Shown: positions 40,645 to 49,220 of the stretch, piece after piece
Numbering within the stretch: the stretch's first letter is position 1
How the letters are laid out: each line of letters begins with the position of its first letter
Assembly: GCF_000384035.1 (NCBI RefSeq)
Contig: NZ_KB913024.1
Span: 2,351,584 to 2,415,583, forward strand
DNA from: Actinopolyspora mortivallis DSM 44261
GTDB lineage: Bacteria > Actinomycetota > Actinomycetes > Mycobacteriales > Pseudonocardiaceae
Direction: 5' to 3'
Length of the DNA: 64,000 nucleotides
The notes under the pieces: model-generated
What the model was told of the DNA's origin: nothing
The model's input: only the letters and a program-made list of their open reading frames with translations
Databases searched by the model: none
Translations under genes and position numbers: made by a program

Positions 40645-41853
40645 TCACGTCCCCTCCTCCCCGAAGCGTCGACCGAACAGCAGCAGGACCGGTTCCGCCG
40701 CCGCGAGGCGGGACCGCCCCTGTTCGGTCTCGGCGATCCGGTGCGCGCAGAACTGGATCCCGTCCACGACGTAGCCCGCGTTACGCAGTATGTCCCTGCT
40801 CGGCTTCACGCGGTCGAACTCCTCCAACACGAGCACCACCCGTTCGGCCCCCACGTGGGCGCAGCCCGCGAGTACCTCGGGATCGGCGACGCCGACGAAG
40901 ACGGAGTCCGGTTTGGGCAGCTCGCGCAGCACCTCCGGAGCCCGCCCCTCCACCACGCGCACGTCGACCCCGTGCGAGGTGGCGTTGGAAACCAGCCGCA
41001 CCGCCTGCGCCTCGTCCTCCTCCACGGCCACGACGGCCGCACCCATGCGGGCACACTCCACAGCCACGGCCCCGCAGCCCGCACCGACGTCCCAGACCAG
41101 ACTTCCCGGGCGAGGGGCCAGCCGGGACAGGGCCAGTGCCCGTAGCTCGGAACCACTGACCTCGCCCTGTCGGTGGGAGAACTCCTTCTCCGCGAGCCCC
41201 CAACCAGCGGGGGGAACGGGTTCTCCCCCGCCGTGCCAACCCCGAACCGGCACGGCGTCGGGATCCCGCACGCAGAAGACGACGTTGGGTTCCAGCCAGG
41301 TTCGTCCGGCCGCCTCGGCGGGATCCACGGTGGTGACCCGTTCGTGCGCCCCGCCGAGATCCTCGCCGACGACCATGGTGCGCCGCCAACCGGACAGACC
41401 GGCCGCCAACCGCGCGGGCCCCGCCCCCGAGGAGGTCAGCACCACCACGGCCGGATGGGCCCGGCATACGTTGAGCGCACGGTGCAGCCCCCCGGCGCGC
41501 GTACTGACCACGGTGACGTCGTCCCAGGACCGCCCCACCCGCGCCATGAGGCGTTGCACGCTGGAGACCGCCGGCAGCACCGAACACCGCAGCCCCTTGG
41601 AACGCAGCGCGCGAACCGCTCCGAAGAACCCCGGATCCCCCGAGGCGAAGACCACTCCGACCTCGTCACCGGTGAGGGCGGACAGCGCGTTCATGGCCGG
41701 GCCGAGCGAGCCCAGCTCGACGGTTCGTGCGCCTTCCGGAGCGTGGGAACGCAGCTGTTCGCGTGTCCCCACGACCAGTTCGGCCGCGTTCAACACCTCG
41801 GTCGCCCCTGGCGGCAACGACCCGCCGTCAACCCCGATCACCGTGACCGTCAC
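40645..41853 (-). CDS. Second CobL-like CbiE-CbiT fusion, divergent paralogue
   Basis: A 402-residue protein with the CobL domain plan: CbiE-like (VTVIGVDGG, FASGDPGFFGAVRAL) then CbiT-like with the intact SAM site WDVGAGCGAVAVECARMGA. It differs from the canonical copy at 25728-26951: the GxGxxGW start is GVDGG, the PSSVTLACSRLGW segment is PAVSSVQRLMARVG, and the NAVTxES ending is missing. So it is a paralogue rather than a recent duplicate. GTG 41851-41853. It lies between a second cobM and cobE on the minus strand, forming a separate cobE-cobL-cobM module. Confidence 0.88.
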   Translation of the reverse strand: MTVTVIGVDGGSLPPGATEVLNAAELVVGTREQLRSHAPEGARTVELGSLGPAMNALSALTGDEVGVVFASGDPGFFGAVRALRSKGLRCSVLPAVSSVQRLMARVGRSWDDVTVVSTRAGGLHRALNVCRAHPAVVVLTSSGAGPARLAAGLSGWRRTMVVGEDLGGAHERVTTVDPAEAAGRTWLEPNVVFCVRDPDAVPVRGWHGGGEPVPPAGWGLAEKEFSHRQGEVSGSELRALALSRLAPRPGSLVWDVGAGCGAVAVECARMGAAVVAVEEDEAQAVRLVSNATSHGVDVRVVEGRAPEVLRELPKPDSVFVGVADPEVLAGCAHVGAERVVLVLEEFDRVKPSRDILRNAGYVVDGIQFCAHRIAETEQGRSRLAAAEPVLLLFGRRFGEEGT

Positions 41854-42026
41854 GTCGCGCTCTCCGTCCGCGTACTCGCCCTCACCACAGGATCGCCGGA
41901 CTTCCCGCTCCTCCGGCGGACCGTTCGTCCGGAACGGTTCGTCGGGGCACCCGTGTCACGGGGCGGAGCGCTCCGAGCCGTGGGCTCGGGCACTCCGGTG
42001 GCCACGAACCGTTCCACCGGGACTCC

Positions 42027-43619
42027 CTATTCCGAAGTACCCGAGGTGGTCCTCCGTGAAGTGCCGCTCTTCCGCGCTGCCCCGTTGCTCGTGGCGGAAG
42101 CGTCCGAACCCGTGGTCTTGCGCTGCCCCTTGCCTCTGCCACCCGTTTTCGTGCCCGATCCCTTGCCGGAGCTCTTCGCGGTGGTGCCCTTGGATCCCGT
42201 TTTCGAGGGCTGCTTGGCCCGTGAGGCGCTTCCCTTTTCCTCCGACCGCACGGTTCCGTCCACCTCGGACTCCGCCGTATCGGCGGGTTCCGCTCCCGAG
42301 GGAGTACCGTCCGTCGTCGCGGAGTGCGTGGCCTTCTCCGCCTCGTTCACATGTTCGGTTTCCCGGTCGGCCCCACCGGAATCATCATGGTCATTCTCAC
42401 CCGCTCCGGAGGCTCCGTCCACCTGATTCACCGTTCCGTGGGAAACGGCATCCTCGGGCGCGGCCTCCGAACTCCGTGAGGAGTCCACCGGGGAGGTTTG
42501 CTCCCCCTCGGGAAGGGAATGTCCGAGCACCCCGGCGACCTCGGGATCCTGGGAGGTCGTGAACAGATCGGGGGCCTGCCCCTCACCGCCGACGGAGGAA
42601 CGCCCCGCCACACCACGGATCTCCGGACGCGCCGTGTGACGGGCGTTTCGCTGCCAGTCCCGCACCGCCCACCAGGCCACGTCGGCCTCGGCGCCCGTGG
42701 CACCACGCTGTCCCCGTCCGCCCCCACGGGACAACGGACCGTCCCGAGAGTCCACCGGTCCCTCCCAGGAACCCGAGGTGGAACGGCTCCGGTCCCGCGG
42801 CGAATCCCCGTCCGTGCCGCGCCAGCTCCCCCGGGTCCGCCCGGTGCTCCTCGTCGTCTCCCGCTGCCCGGAACCATAGGCACGCGCCCGCACCGGAGTC
42901 CGCCGCAGCGCGGGTCCGACCAGGAAGAGCGCGTGGCGCCACAGGCGGTGTCGCTTCACCACACCTTCGACCTCGCCGACGTTGGTACGCAGAACCAGCT
43001 CGTCCGGGCAGGTGACCTTGTAGGCGACCACCACCGGAACGTCCGCGCCGTAGCCCCCCGAGCGGAGCCGTTCCACGAGTTGGCCGGTCCGGGCCGCGGA
43101 CACGGACAGAGCCATCGTCCCGCCGCGTTCGGCGAACTCCCGGATCCGCTCCGGAGCGGGCAGGGGCTGCCCCCCTCCGTCCGGCCTGGCCAGCAGCACC
43201 GAACGGTCCTCGGAGGAACCGGTGATCTCCCTGCCCACCACGGCCGCCGCCGCCGAGTACCCGGCCACACCGGGGACCAGTTCCACCTCCAGCTCCATGC
43301 GTGAGCACGCGTCGTACTGCTGCTGGACTCCGCTCCACAATGCCGGGTCCCCCGCGTAGAGCCGCACCACCCGGAGACGCTCCCGCTCGGCCCTGCGGTA
43401 GACCTCCAGTACCTCCTCGGACCCCGCGGTCGTGGTGTCGACCAGCTCCGCGTCCCCACGCGCGTGCTCACGCACGCACTCCGCAGCCACCAGGCTCGGA
43501 CTCCAGAGCACGACGTCCGCCTCGGCTATCCGGCGCGCGCCACGCAGCGTCATCAGATCGGCCGCCCCGGGACCGGTCCCGACGAACGAGACCATCCCGG
43601 TGCGTGTTCCCCGAGTCAT
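42027..43619 (-). CDS. Second CobM-like methyltransferase with long disordered tail
   Basis: Residues 8-255 are a tetrapyrrole methylase of the CobM/CbiF type (VGTGPGAADLMTLRGARR, LYAGDPALWSGV, PGVAGYSAAAAVVG), but key segments differ from the canonical copy: WSPSLVAAE for YAGSLVPRE and no PGVxQTVxLTR motif. After residue 255 comes about 275 residues of low-complexity sequence: Ser/Arg/Gly-rich, then acidic Asp/Glu-rich, ending in a Lys/Ser/Thr/Gly-rich basic tail, with one non-repetitive patch (DVAWWAVRDWQRNARH) in between. ATG 43617-43619 has AGGAG nine bases upstream. Such a tail is unusual for any cobalamin methyltransferase. Confidence 0.85.
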   Translation of the reverse strand: MTRGTRTGMVSFVGTGPGAADLMTLRGARRIAEADVVLWSPSLVAAECVREHARGDAELVDTTTAGSEEVLEVYRRAERERLRVVRLYAGDPALWSGVQQQYDACSRMELEVELVPGVAGYSAAAAVVGREITGSSEDRSVLLARPDGGGQPLPAPERIREFAERGGTMALSVSAARTGQLVERLRSGGYGADVPVVVAYKVTCPDELVLRTNVGEVEGVVKRHRLWRHALFLVGPALRRTPVRARAYGSGQRETTRSTGRTRGSWRGTDGDSPRDRSRSTSGSWEGPVDSRDGPLSRGGGRGQRGATGAEADVAWWAVRDWQRNARHTARPEIRGVAGRSSVGGEGQAPDLFTTSQDPEVAGVLGHSLPEGEQTSPVDSSRSSEAAPEDAVSHGTVNQVDGASGAGENDHDDSGGADRETEHVNEAEKATHSATTDGTPSGAEPADTAESEVDGTVRSEEKGSASRAKQPSKTGSKGTTAKSSGKGSGTKTGGRGKGQRKTTGSDASATSNGAARKSGTSRRTTSGTSE

Positions 43620-43901
43620 GCGCTAGTTCTCCTCTCCCGCCTCGCGGTGCAACTGATACCACTGGGACCGGCGCCACAGGTTCTCCCGTGGAGCTCTTCG
43701 GGGGACACGTGACGCCCGGCGCGTCACACGGACATGACGCGTCCGGAAGGGACGCCCTTCGACCGTACCGCCACGGTACGCGGTCCCACGGAAGCGGCGG
43801 GTACTCCGTGGGAGCAAGGGGAGCCCGGAAGGGACGGGGCCCCGGGAGCACCTCCGGCGAAGCCGCTCACGAGTCCGCACCGTCCCGCACCGGGGTCTCG
43901 C

Positions 43902-45308
43902 TCAACGCTGCGCGCAGGCCCACACGAACCGGGAAACCGACTCGGGTTGCCCCACGGGATGGGTGTGCAGGTAGGAGGCGTGCACGCCGCCGCGCACGAA
44001 CCCCTCGGCCACCGTCTCCGTCGTCCGCCAGTACCAGGCCGGATCCGGGTTCCCGGCCTCCCGCAACACCGTCCGGTGGAACTCGTGGCCGCTCACCCGC
44101 TGTCCCTCCCGGAACAGCACGGAGTCGGTGGCCGCGACGGCGGCGCGGTAGCCCAGGGTGAGTCGTGGGGACATCTCCGCGGTCACGTCGAGCACCCCGC
44201 AGAGCGGATAACCGTCCAGACTCGACGTCAGGTACAGCAGGCCGGCGCACTCGGCGTGGACGGGCGTACCGTCCGCGGCCAGTCCGGCCAGCTGCCGACG
44301 CAGCTCCACGTTGGCGGACAGCTCCGCCACGTGCTGCTCGGGAAACCCCCCGGGCAGCACCACCCCGTCGGTATCGGGGGGAAGTCGCTCGTCACGCAGG
44401 GGATCGAAGGAGACCACCTCGGCCCCGGCGGCACGCAGCAACTCGGCGTGCTCGGTGTAGCCGAAGGTGAACGCGGCTCCGCCGGCCACGGCGATCCGGG
44501 GCGTCCGGGGCGGAGGGACTCCGTGCTCCAGTGCCCGCTGCGCCGACCACGGCCGCGCGGACAGCGGAGGGGCCTGTCCGGCCAGCGCGGCCACCGCCTC
44601 CAGGTCCACTCCCTCGGCCACCACCTCCCCCATGGCCTCCACGGCCCGTTCCGCCTCCGAACCGTGTTCGGCGGCGGTGACCAGCCCCAGGTGACGTGAG
44701 GGGACCCGCAGGGGCTCGGCACGGCCCAGCACACCCAGCACCCGGATCCCGACCGTGGCCGCCGCCTCCCGCAGCACCTGCTCGTGACGCGGGGAGCCCA
44801 CACGGTTGAAGATCACTCCGGCCAGCCGCAAGTCGGGTTGGAAGGAACGGAAACCGTGCAGCAGAGCGGCCGTGCTGTGACTCTGTCCCTTGGCGTCGAC
44901 GACGAGCACCACCGGAGCCTCCAGCAGGGAGGCCACGTGTGCCGTCGAACCGAAGGAGGGGACTTCCTCGGCCGTTCCGAGCCGCCCGTCGAAAAGTCCC
45001 ATGACTCCCTCGATCACGGACAGCTCCGCGGAACGCGCACCGTGACGGAAAAGCGGTGCCACGGAGTCCGCGCCGACCAGCACGGGGTCGAGGTTGCGTC
45101 CCGGATTGCCGGAGGCCAGCGCGTGATAGCCGGGGTCGATGTAGTCGGGACCGACCTTGAAACCGGCCACGCGCGACCCCCGGCGGCGCAGGGCGGCCAA
45201 CAGGCCGGTGGCCACGGTGGTCTTGCCGTGTCCGGAGCCCGGAGCGGCCACGACCAGCCTGGGAGAGTCCCCCTCCGCATCCGCCGGGAAACCCGAGAGG
45301 GTCACCAC
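43902..45308 (-). CDS. cobB: Hydrogenobyrinic acid a,c-diamide synthase
   Basis: Glutamine- and ATP-dependent amidation of the a and c side chains. The 468-residue protein has the DTB-synthetase-like P-loop APGSGHGKTT (about 22-31), VGPDYIDPGYH, ELSVIEGVMGLFDG, VVLVVDAKGQ and, in the C-terminal class I glutamine amidotransferase domain, the nucleophile Cys in VHAECAGLLYL. GTG 45306-45308 overlaps the cobO stop (GTGGTGA). Equivalent of Rv2848c. The 282 bases after its stop hold no gene I can support. Confidence 0.95.
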   Translation of the reverse strand: MVTLSGFPADAEGDSPRLVVAAPGSGHGKTTVATGLLAALRRRGSRVAGFKVGPDYIDPGYHALASGNPGRNLDPVLVGADSVAPLFRHGARSAELSVIEGVMGLFDGRLGTAEEVPSFGSTAHVASLLEAPVVLVVDAKGQSHSTAALLHGFRSFQPDLRLAGVIFNRVGSPRHEQVLREAAATVGIRVLGVLGRAEPLRVPSRHLGLVTAAEHGSEAERAVEAMGEVVAEGVDLEAVAALAGQAPPLSARPWSAQRALEHGVPPPRTPRIAVAGGAAFTFGYTEHAELLRAAGAEVVSFDPLRDERLPPDTDGVVLPGGFPEQHVAELSANVELRRQLAGLAADGTPVHAECAGLLYLTSSLDGYPLCGVLDVTAEMSPRLTLGYRAAVAATDSVLFREGQRVSGHEFHRTVLREAGNPDPAWYWRTTETVAEGFVRGGVHASYLHTHPVGQPESVSRFVWACAQR

Positions 45309-45916
45309 TCGATGCCTTTCTGTCCTTTTTGACCCGAATCCATCGGGTGCTTGACCTTGCTCGTCTCCATCACGAGATCGGCCGTTTCGACCAACTGTTG
45401 GGGGGCGTAACGCCCGGTTATCACCACGTGCTGGAATCCCGGCCTGTCCCGGAGGGTCCGTACGACCTCCTCGACGTCCACCCAGCCCCAGTGCAACGGA
45501 TAGCTGAACTCGTCGAGCACGTACAGGTCGTGCTGCTGGTTCTCGATCCGACGCGCGATCTCACGCCAACCCTCCAACGCGGAGGCGGCATGGTCCTGCT
45601 CTCCGGTCTTCTTCCGCGCCCAGGACCAGCCCTCCCCCATCTTGTGCCACTCGACCGGTCCCCCCTCACCGGTTTGTTCGTGCAGCCGCCCCAGGGCACG
45701 GAACGCCGACTCCTCGCCCACGCGCCACTTCGCGGACTTGACGAACTGGAAAACGCCGATGGACCAACCCTGGTTCCACCCGCGCAGGGCCATTCCGAAG
45801 GCCGAGGTGGACTTTCCCTTCATCTCTCCCGTGTGCACGGCGAGCAGGGGACGGTGACGGCGCTGTCTGGTGGTCAGCCCGTCCTCGGGCACACTGTTCG
45901 GCTGTCCTTGCGGCAT
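45302..45916 (-). CDS. cobO: Cob(I)yrinic acid a,c-diamide adenosyltransferase
   Basis: BtuR/CobO-type transferase placing the 5'-deoxyadenosyl group on cobalt. The 204-residue protein has the P-loop variant HTGEMKGKST (residues 28-37), FGMALRGWNQGW, FVKSAKWRVGEE, YVLDEFSYPLHWGW and VITGRYAPQQLVETADLV. ATG 45914-45916. Overlaps cobB and is preceded by a hairpin-plus-U-tract element and a TAGAGT box at 46112-46117, so it may have its own promoter as well as read-through from the ChlID gene. Equivalent of Rv2849c. Confidence 0.95.
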   Translation of the reverse strand: MPQGQPNSVPEDGLTTRQRRHRPLLAVHTGEMKGKSTSAFGMALRGWNQGWSIGVFQFVKSAKWRVGEESAFRALGRLHEQTGEGGPVEWHKMGEGWSWARKKTGEQDHAASALEGWREIARRIENQQHDLYVLDEFSYPLHWGWVDVEEVVRTLRDRPGFQHVVITGRYAPQQLVETADLVMETSKVKHPMDSGQKGQKGIEW

Positions 45917-46023
45917 CGCTGACTCTCCCGGGAACTCGACGACGGCGTCCCCTTCACGAAGGAACGTCCGTGGGAAAACTTCGTCCCCGTGACCGACGGG
46001 ACTCTCGACGACACGGGGCTCGG

Positions 46024-46076
46024 AAAAAGCGCCCTCGCACTCGACCGGCCTGGGGTCGCCGGGAGCGCGAGGGCGC
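46024..46076 (-). terminator. Rho-independent terminator between the ChlID gene and cobO
   Basis: On the minus strand a perfect 10-bp stem (46067-46076 with 46029-46038) enclosing a smaller cgacc/ggtcg helix is followed at once by TTTTT (46024-46028). It lies 88 bases after the ChlID stop codon and 108 bases before the cobO ATG, so it ends the riboswitch-controlled transcript or acts as an attenuator for cobO. Confidence 0.8.
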
Positions 46077-46080
46077 GGGG

Positions 46081-46117
46081 GTCCATCGCTGGGGAAGGAT
46101 GGACGCCGCGCACTCTA
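46081..46117 (-). promoter_or_regulatory. Possible cobO promoter and leader hairpin
   Basis: A TAGAGT -10-like box (46112-46117) is followed by a perfect 7-bp hairpin gtccatc/gatggac (about 46081-46104), which lies directly ahead of the terminator stem. Together they would make a short attenuator-like leader. No -35 element is clear. Confidence 0.4.
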
Positions 46118-46163
46118 CCAGTGAGCAACGCGGGGCCGGCGACTCCGACGCACCGGCGGAGGA

Positions 46164-48332
46164 TCACACCCCCACCGGGCCCGGTGTCCGCGCCGCCCGC
46201 ACCACTCCGGCCACGTTGTCGGCGGAGAGCTCGGACAGCCGCAGACTGGGAGCACCCAGCACCCTGGCTATGCGCTCGGCCATGCCTAGCCGGACGGGGC
46301 CGTTCTCGCAGTCGACCACCACCGAGGCCACGCCGAGATCGGCCAGCAACGCGGCCGAACGCACCGCGTCGTCGACCGCCTTGCGACTCCGTCCCCGCTG
46401 CTCTGCTCCCGAATCGACGCCGACCGTGGCCTTGCCGTCGGTGAGCACCACCAGCAACGGGCGACGCTGCGGGTCACGCATCCGCTCGGTGCGGATCACC
46501 CTGCGGGCGGTCAACAGTCCGTCGGCCAGCGGGGTCTTGCCACCGGTGGGCAGACGACGCATCCGCGCTGCCGCGGTGTCCACCGAGGAGGTCGGGGGCA
46601 GGGCGACCTCGCCGGAGTTCCCCCGGAAGGTCACCACCCCCACCTTGTCCCTGCGCTGGTAGGCGTCCCTGAGCAGTGCAAGCACGGCCCCGCTCACCGC
46701 GGACATGCGCTCCCGCGCCGCCATCGAGCCCGAGGCGTCCACCGCGAAGAGCACGAGGTTGCCCTCACGCCCCTCCCGGACGCTGTGGCGCAGGTCCTCG
46801 GGGCGCAGCCGCAGCCCCGATCCGGTACGCCCTCGCGCACACTGGTGCGGAGCGGCGGCGGCCAGGGTCGCCTGCAGGTGAATACCGTGTCCGTCCACAG
46901 CGGAGGCACGTACCACCTGTCCCGAACGGGTCCTGGACCGCGAGCGCCTCCCCGGGGCACCCTCCCCCAGCCCGGGTATCTCCAGCAGTCGCGCCCGGTA
47001 ATCCGGTTCCTCGGCCGTGGAGGTGCGCTCCCGGGGAGCTTCGGCGGAGTCGTCCTCGGCCCCCCCGTTCCGCGGGTCGGAGGGTGGTTCGCCGGCCGCT
47101 CCGCCACCGGGTCCCTGGTCCGGACCGTTTCCGTCGGGACTCCCGCCGACACCCCCACCGGGTCCCTCGTCCTCGGGACCCTCGGAGTTCCCGTCGCCGG
47201 TGTCCGTCCGTTCCTCGGAGGCCGCGGAGGAACCTCCCTCAGTCGCACCGTCCTGGTTCGTTCCGTGTTCGGAGGACTCCTCCGCCTCGACCTCCTCCGC
47301 CGCGTCGGCCAGTGCCTGCTGGAGCTGCTGTTCGTCCATCCCCGGCTCGTCGAAGGGGTCGCGCCTGCGCCGGTGCGGCAGGGCCAGCCGGGCCGCGGCC
47401 TCCACGTCGGTCGCGGCGACGGCGTCGGCACCGCGCCAGGCGGCGTGCGCCACGGCGGTGCGGGCCAGCACCAGGTCCGCCCGCATCCCGTCCACCTCGA
47501 AGGACGCGCACACCGAGGCGATGCGCTTCACCTCGGAGGAGGGGAGCTCGACCGACTCCACACGGGCTCGGGCCTCGGCGATCCGGTGGGCCAGCTCGGC
47601 GTCCTGCTCGGCCCACTCGGCGGCGAAACCGACAGGGTCGGAGTCGAACCGCAGTCGACGCCGTACCACCTCGGTCCGGGTGGCCACCTCCCGGGAGGCG
47701 GCCACCTGGACGGTCAGGCCGAACCGGTCCAACAGCTGGGGACGCAGCTCCCCCTCTTCCGGGTTCATGGTGCCGACCAGCAGGAACGAGGCGGCGTGGG
47801 ACAGCGACACTCCCTCGCGCTCCACGTGGGCCCGTCCCATGGCGGCCGCGTCGAGCAGCAGGTCGACCAGGTGGTCGTGCAGCAGGTTCACCTCGTCGAC
47901 GTAGAGCACTCCACGGTGCGCGGCGGCGAGCAGTCCCGGCTGGTAGGCGCTCACCCCCTCGGTCAGCGCACGTTCGACGTCCAGCGAACCGACCAGACGG
48001 TCCTCGGAGGCTCCGACCGGCAGTTCGACGAGTCGAGCGGGCCGTCTCGTCGCGGAGGCCGTCCCGTCGTGCGGCCCGTCGGGACAACGCGGGTCGGGGG
48101 CACTCGGATCACAACCGAACCGGCAGTTCTCCACCACATCGACGGCGGGCAGCAGCGCGGCGAGCGCACGCACGACGGTGGACTTGGCCGTTCCTTTCTC
48201 CCCGCGCACCAACACCCCACCGATGCGGGGGTTGACCGCGTTGAGCAGCAGTCCCAGTCTCAGATCCTCGTGGCCGACCACGGCGGAGAAGGGGTAACGC
48301 ACTGTCGACGACGTCGACGTGACAGCGGTCAT
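46164..48332 (-). CDS. ChlI/ChlD-type chelatase ATPase, probable cobaltochelatase motor
   Basis: A 722-residue fusion of a magnesium-chelatase subunit I-like AAA+ domain (Walker [10 protein letters not shown] at 44-52, Walker [12 protein letters not shown] near 141-151, [20 protein letters not shown] in part), an acidic/proline-glycine-rich linker (about 345-450) and a C-terminal von Willebrand A domain with the MIDAS motif DASGSM. This equals ChlI-ChlD in one chain. With no (bacterio)chlorophyll genes around, and with cobN in the same locus under the same kind of riboswitch, it most likely powers CobN in place of CobS/CobT. Equivalent of Rv2850c. ATG 48330-48332 follows AGGAAGGA. Confidence 0.9.
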   Translation of the reverse strand: MTAVTSTSSTVRYPFSAVVGHEDLRLGLLLNAVNPRIGGVLVRGEKGTAKSTVVRALAALLPAVDVVENCRFGCDPSAPDPRCPDGPHDGTASATRRPARLVELPVGASEDRLVGSLDVERALTEGVSAYQPGLLAAAHRGVLYVDEVNLLHDHLVDLLLDAAAMGRAHVEREGVSLSHAASFLLVGTMNPEEGELRPQLLDRFGLTVQVAASREVATRTEVVRRRLRFDSDPVGFAAEWAEQDAELAHRIAEARARVESVELPSSEVKRIASVCASFEVDGMRADLVLARTAVAHAAWRGADAVAATDVEAAARLALPHRRRRDPFDEPGMDEQQLQQALADAAEEVEAEESSEHGTNQDGATEGGSSAASEERTDTGDGNSEGPEDEGPGGGVGGSPDGNGPDQGPGGGAAGEPPSDPRNGGAEDDSAEAPRERTSTAEEPDYRARLLEIPGLGEGAPGRRSRSRTRSGQVVRASAVDGHGIHLQATLAAAAPHQCARGRTGSGLRLRPEDLRHSVREGREGNLVLFAVDASGSMAARERMSAVSGAVLALLRDAYQRRDKVGVVTFRGNSGEVALPPTSSVDTAAARMRRLPTGGKTPLADGLLTARRVIRTERMRDPQRRPLLVVLTDGKATVGVDSGAEQRGRSRKAVDDAVRSAALLADLGVASVVVDCENGPVRLGMAERIARVLGAPSLRLSELSADNVAGVVRAARTPGPVGV

Positions 48333-48352
48333 CGCCGGTATTCCTTCCTAGG

Positions 48353-48383
48353 GTCTCGGACGCCCCTGGTTGCGGAACGAGAC
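48353..48383 (-). promoter_or_regulatory. Hairpin between B12 riboswitch and ChlID ribosome-binding site
   Basis: gtctcg (48353-48358) pairs with cgagac (48378-48383). It starts at the last base of the riboswitch P1 stem and ends just before the TAGGAAGGA ribosome-binding site, so it is a candidate expression platform. No U-tract follows, favouring control of translation; this is inference. Confidence 0.5.
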
Positions 48384-48524
48384 AACGGCAGTGTCCTGAC
48401 TCCCGGATCGGCACGCCCCTCCGGCCTTCCCTGAAGAACTTCGGTGGCAACTCGTACGGGAGGGCCGCTCCCCGGTCACAGTGGCGCCGGCCGTGCCGGA
48501 TTCCCACCGGCTTCCTCACCGTTG
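48383..48524 (-). ncRNA. Cobalamin riboswitch upstream of the ChlID gene
   Basis: Reading the minus strand: P1 5' arm caacgg (48519-48524) pairs with ccgttg (48383-48388); then gaagccggtgggaatccggc, the conserved gcgccactgtgaccggggagc, and the B12 box agtcaggacactgcc (48387-48401). All main core elements are present. The gene starts 50 bases downstream. It could also affect cobO-cobB through read-through of the terminator at 46024-46076. Confidence 0.93.
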
Positions 48525-48582
48525 CTCGCTTGGACCAACGTGCATGGTCGCAGAAGCCGACTCGGCGACCAAGCGTTGTGCG

Positions 48583-49062
48583 CTATCTCGTTAGTCCGGT
48601 CACGTTCCCGGGACTTCTGCGCATGTCCACGTGCGTGATGCCGTCCTCCTCGTAGGGTTCGCCGTACTCGACGAAACCGAAGGAACGGTAGAACCCGACG
48701 GCGTAGCTCTGGGCGGACAACACCGCACACGACTTGCGCACCTCGGCCACCGCCGCGTGCATCAGTTTCCTTCCCAGCCCCACACCACGCCCGTCGCGGG
48801 CTGTGCACACCCGTCCGATCCGGTAGCTGCCGTCGGGCTCCTCCAGCAGCCGCAGGTAACCGAGCACCCGTGCTCCACCGGAGTCGATCCAGAAGTGCCT
48901 GGTGGAGTCCTCCAGGTCCCGCCCGTCCAGTTCCGGGTAGGGACACCGCTGTTCCACCACGAACACGTCCACCCGCAACCGCAGCATGCGGTAGAGGTCC
49001 TCGGCGGCCAGGTCGGCGGTGTAGGCCCGGTGTACGGCGGCGGCAAGGGGCTGCAGACTCAC
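48583..49062 (-). CDS. GNAT-family acetyltransferase, ElaA-like
   Basis: A 159-residue GNAT acetyltransferase of the ElaA subfamily: RMLRLRVDVFVVEQRCPYPELDGRD in its first third (given in part), the acetyl-CoA loop RGVGLGRKLM, then AQSYAVGFYRSFGF. Substrate unknown. GTG 49060-49062; a TAGGCA box lies seven bases upstream. Same place as Rv2851c next to the Mg-chelatase-like gene, so the neighbourhood is conserved even though no link to cobalamin is known. Confidence 0.88.
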   Translation of the reverse strand: MSLQPLAAAVHRAYTADLAAEDLYRMLRLRVDVFVVEQRCPYPELDGRDLEDSTRHFWIDSGGARVLGYLRLLEEPDGSYRIGRVCTARDGRGVGLGRKLMHAAVAEVRKSCAVLSAQSYAVGFYRSFGFVEYGEPYEEDGITHVDMRRSPGNVTGLTR

Positions 49063-49220
49063 CCTTCCCTGCCTATCACACCGCGCGGCCCGCACGGTCC
49101 GCACCGTTCACGGGTCCGGTTCCGCCCTCCGGAGTCCCTCAGCCCGCACTCGGGGACGCCGCACCGGCGGGCGACGGTATCGTTGTGCGCTCGGCCCGCC
49201 CGTCACAGGAAGGAGACCCG

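Noticed and set aside
43623-43880. An 85-codon minus-strand frame in the gap between cobB and the second cobM
   Set aside because: It is arginine-rich with no similarity or ribosome-binding site, and looks like non-coding high-GC sequence.
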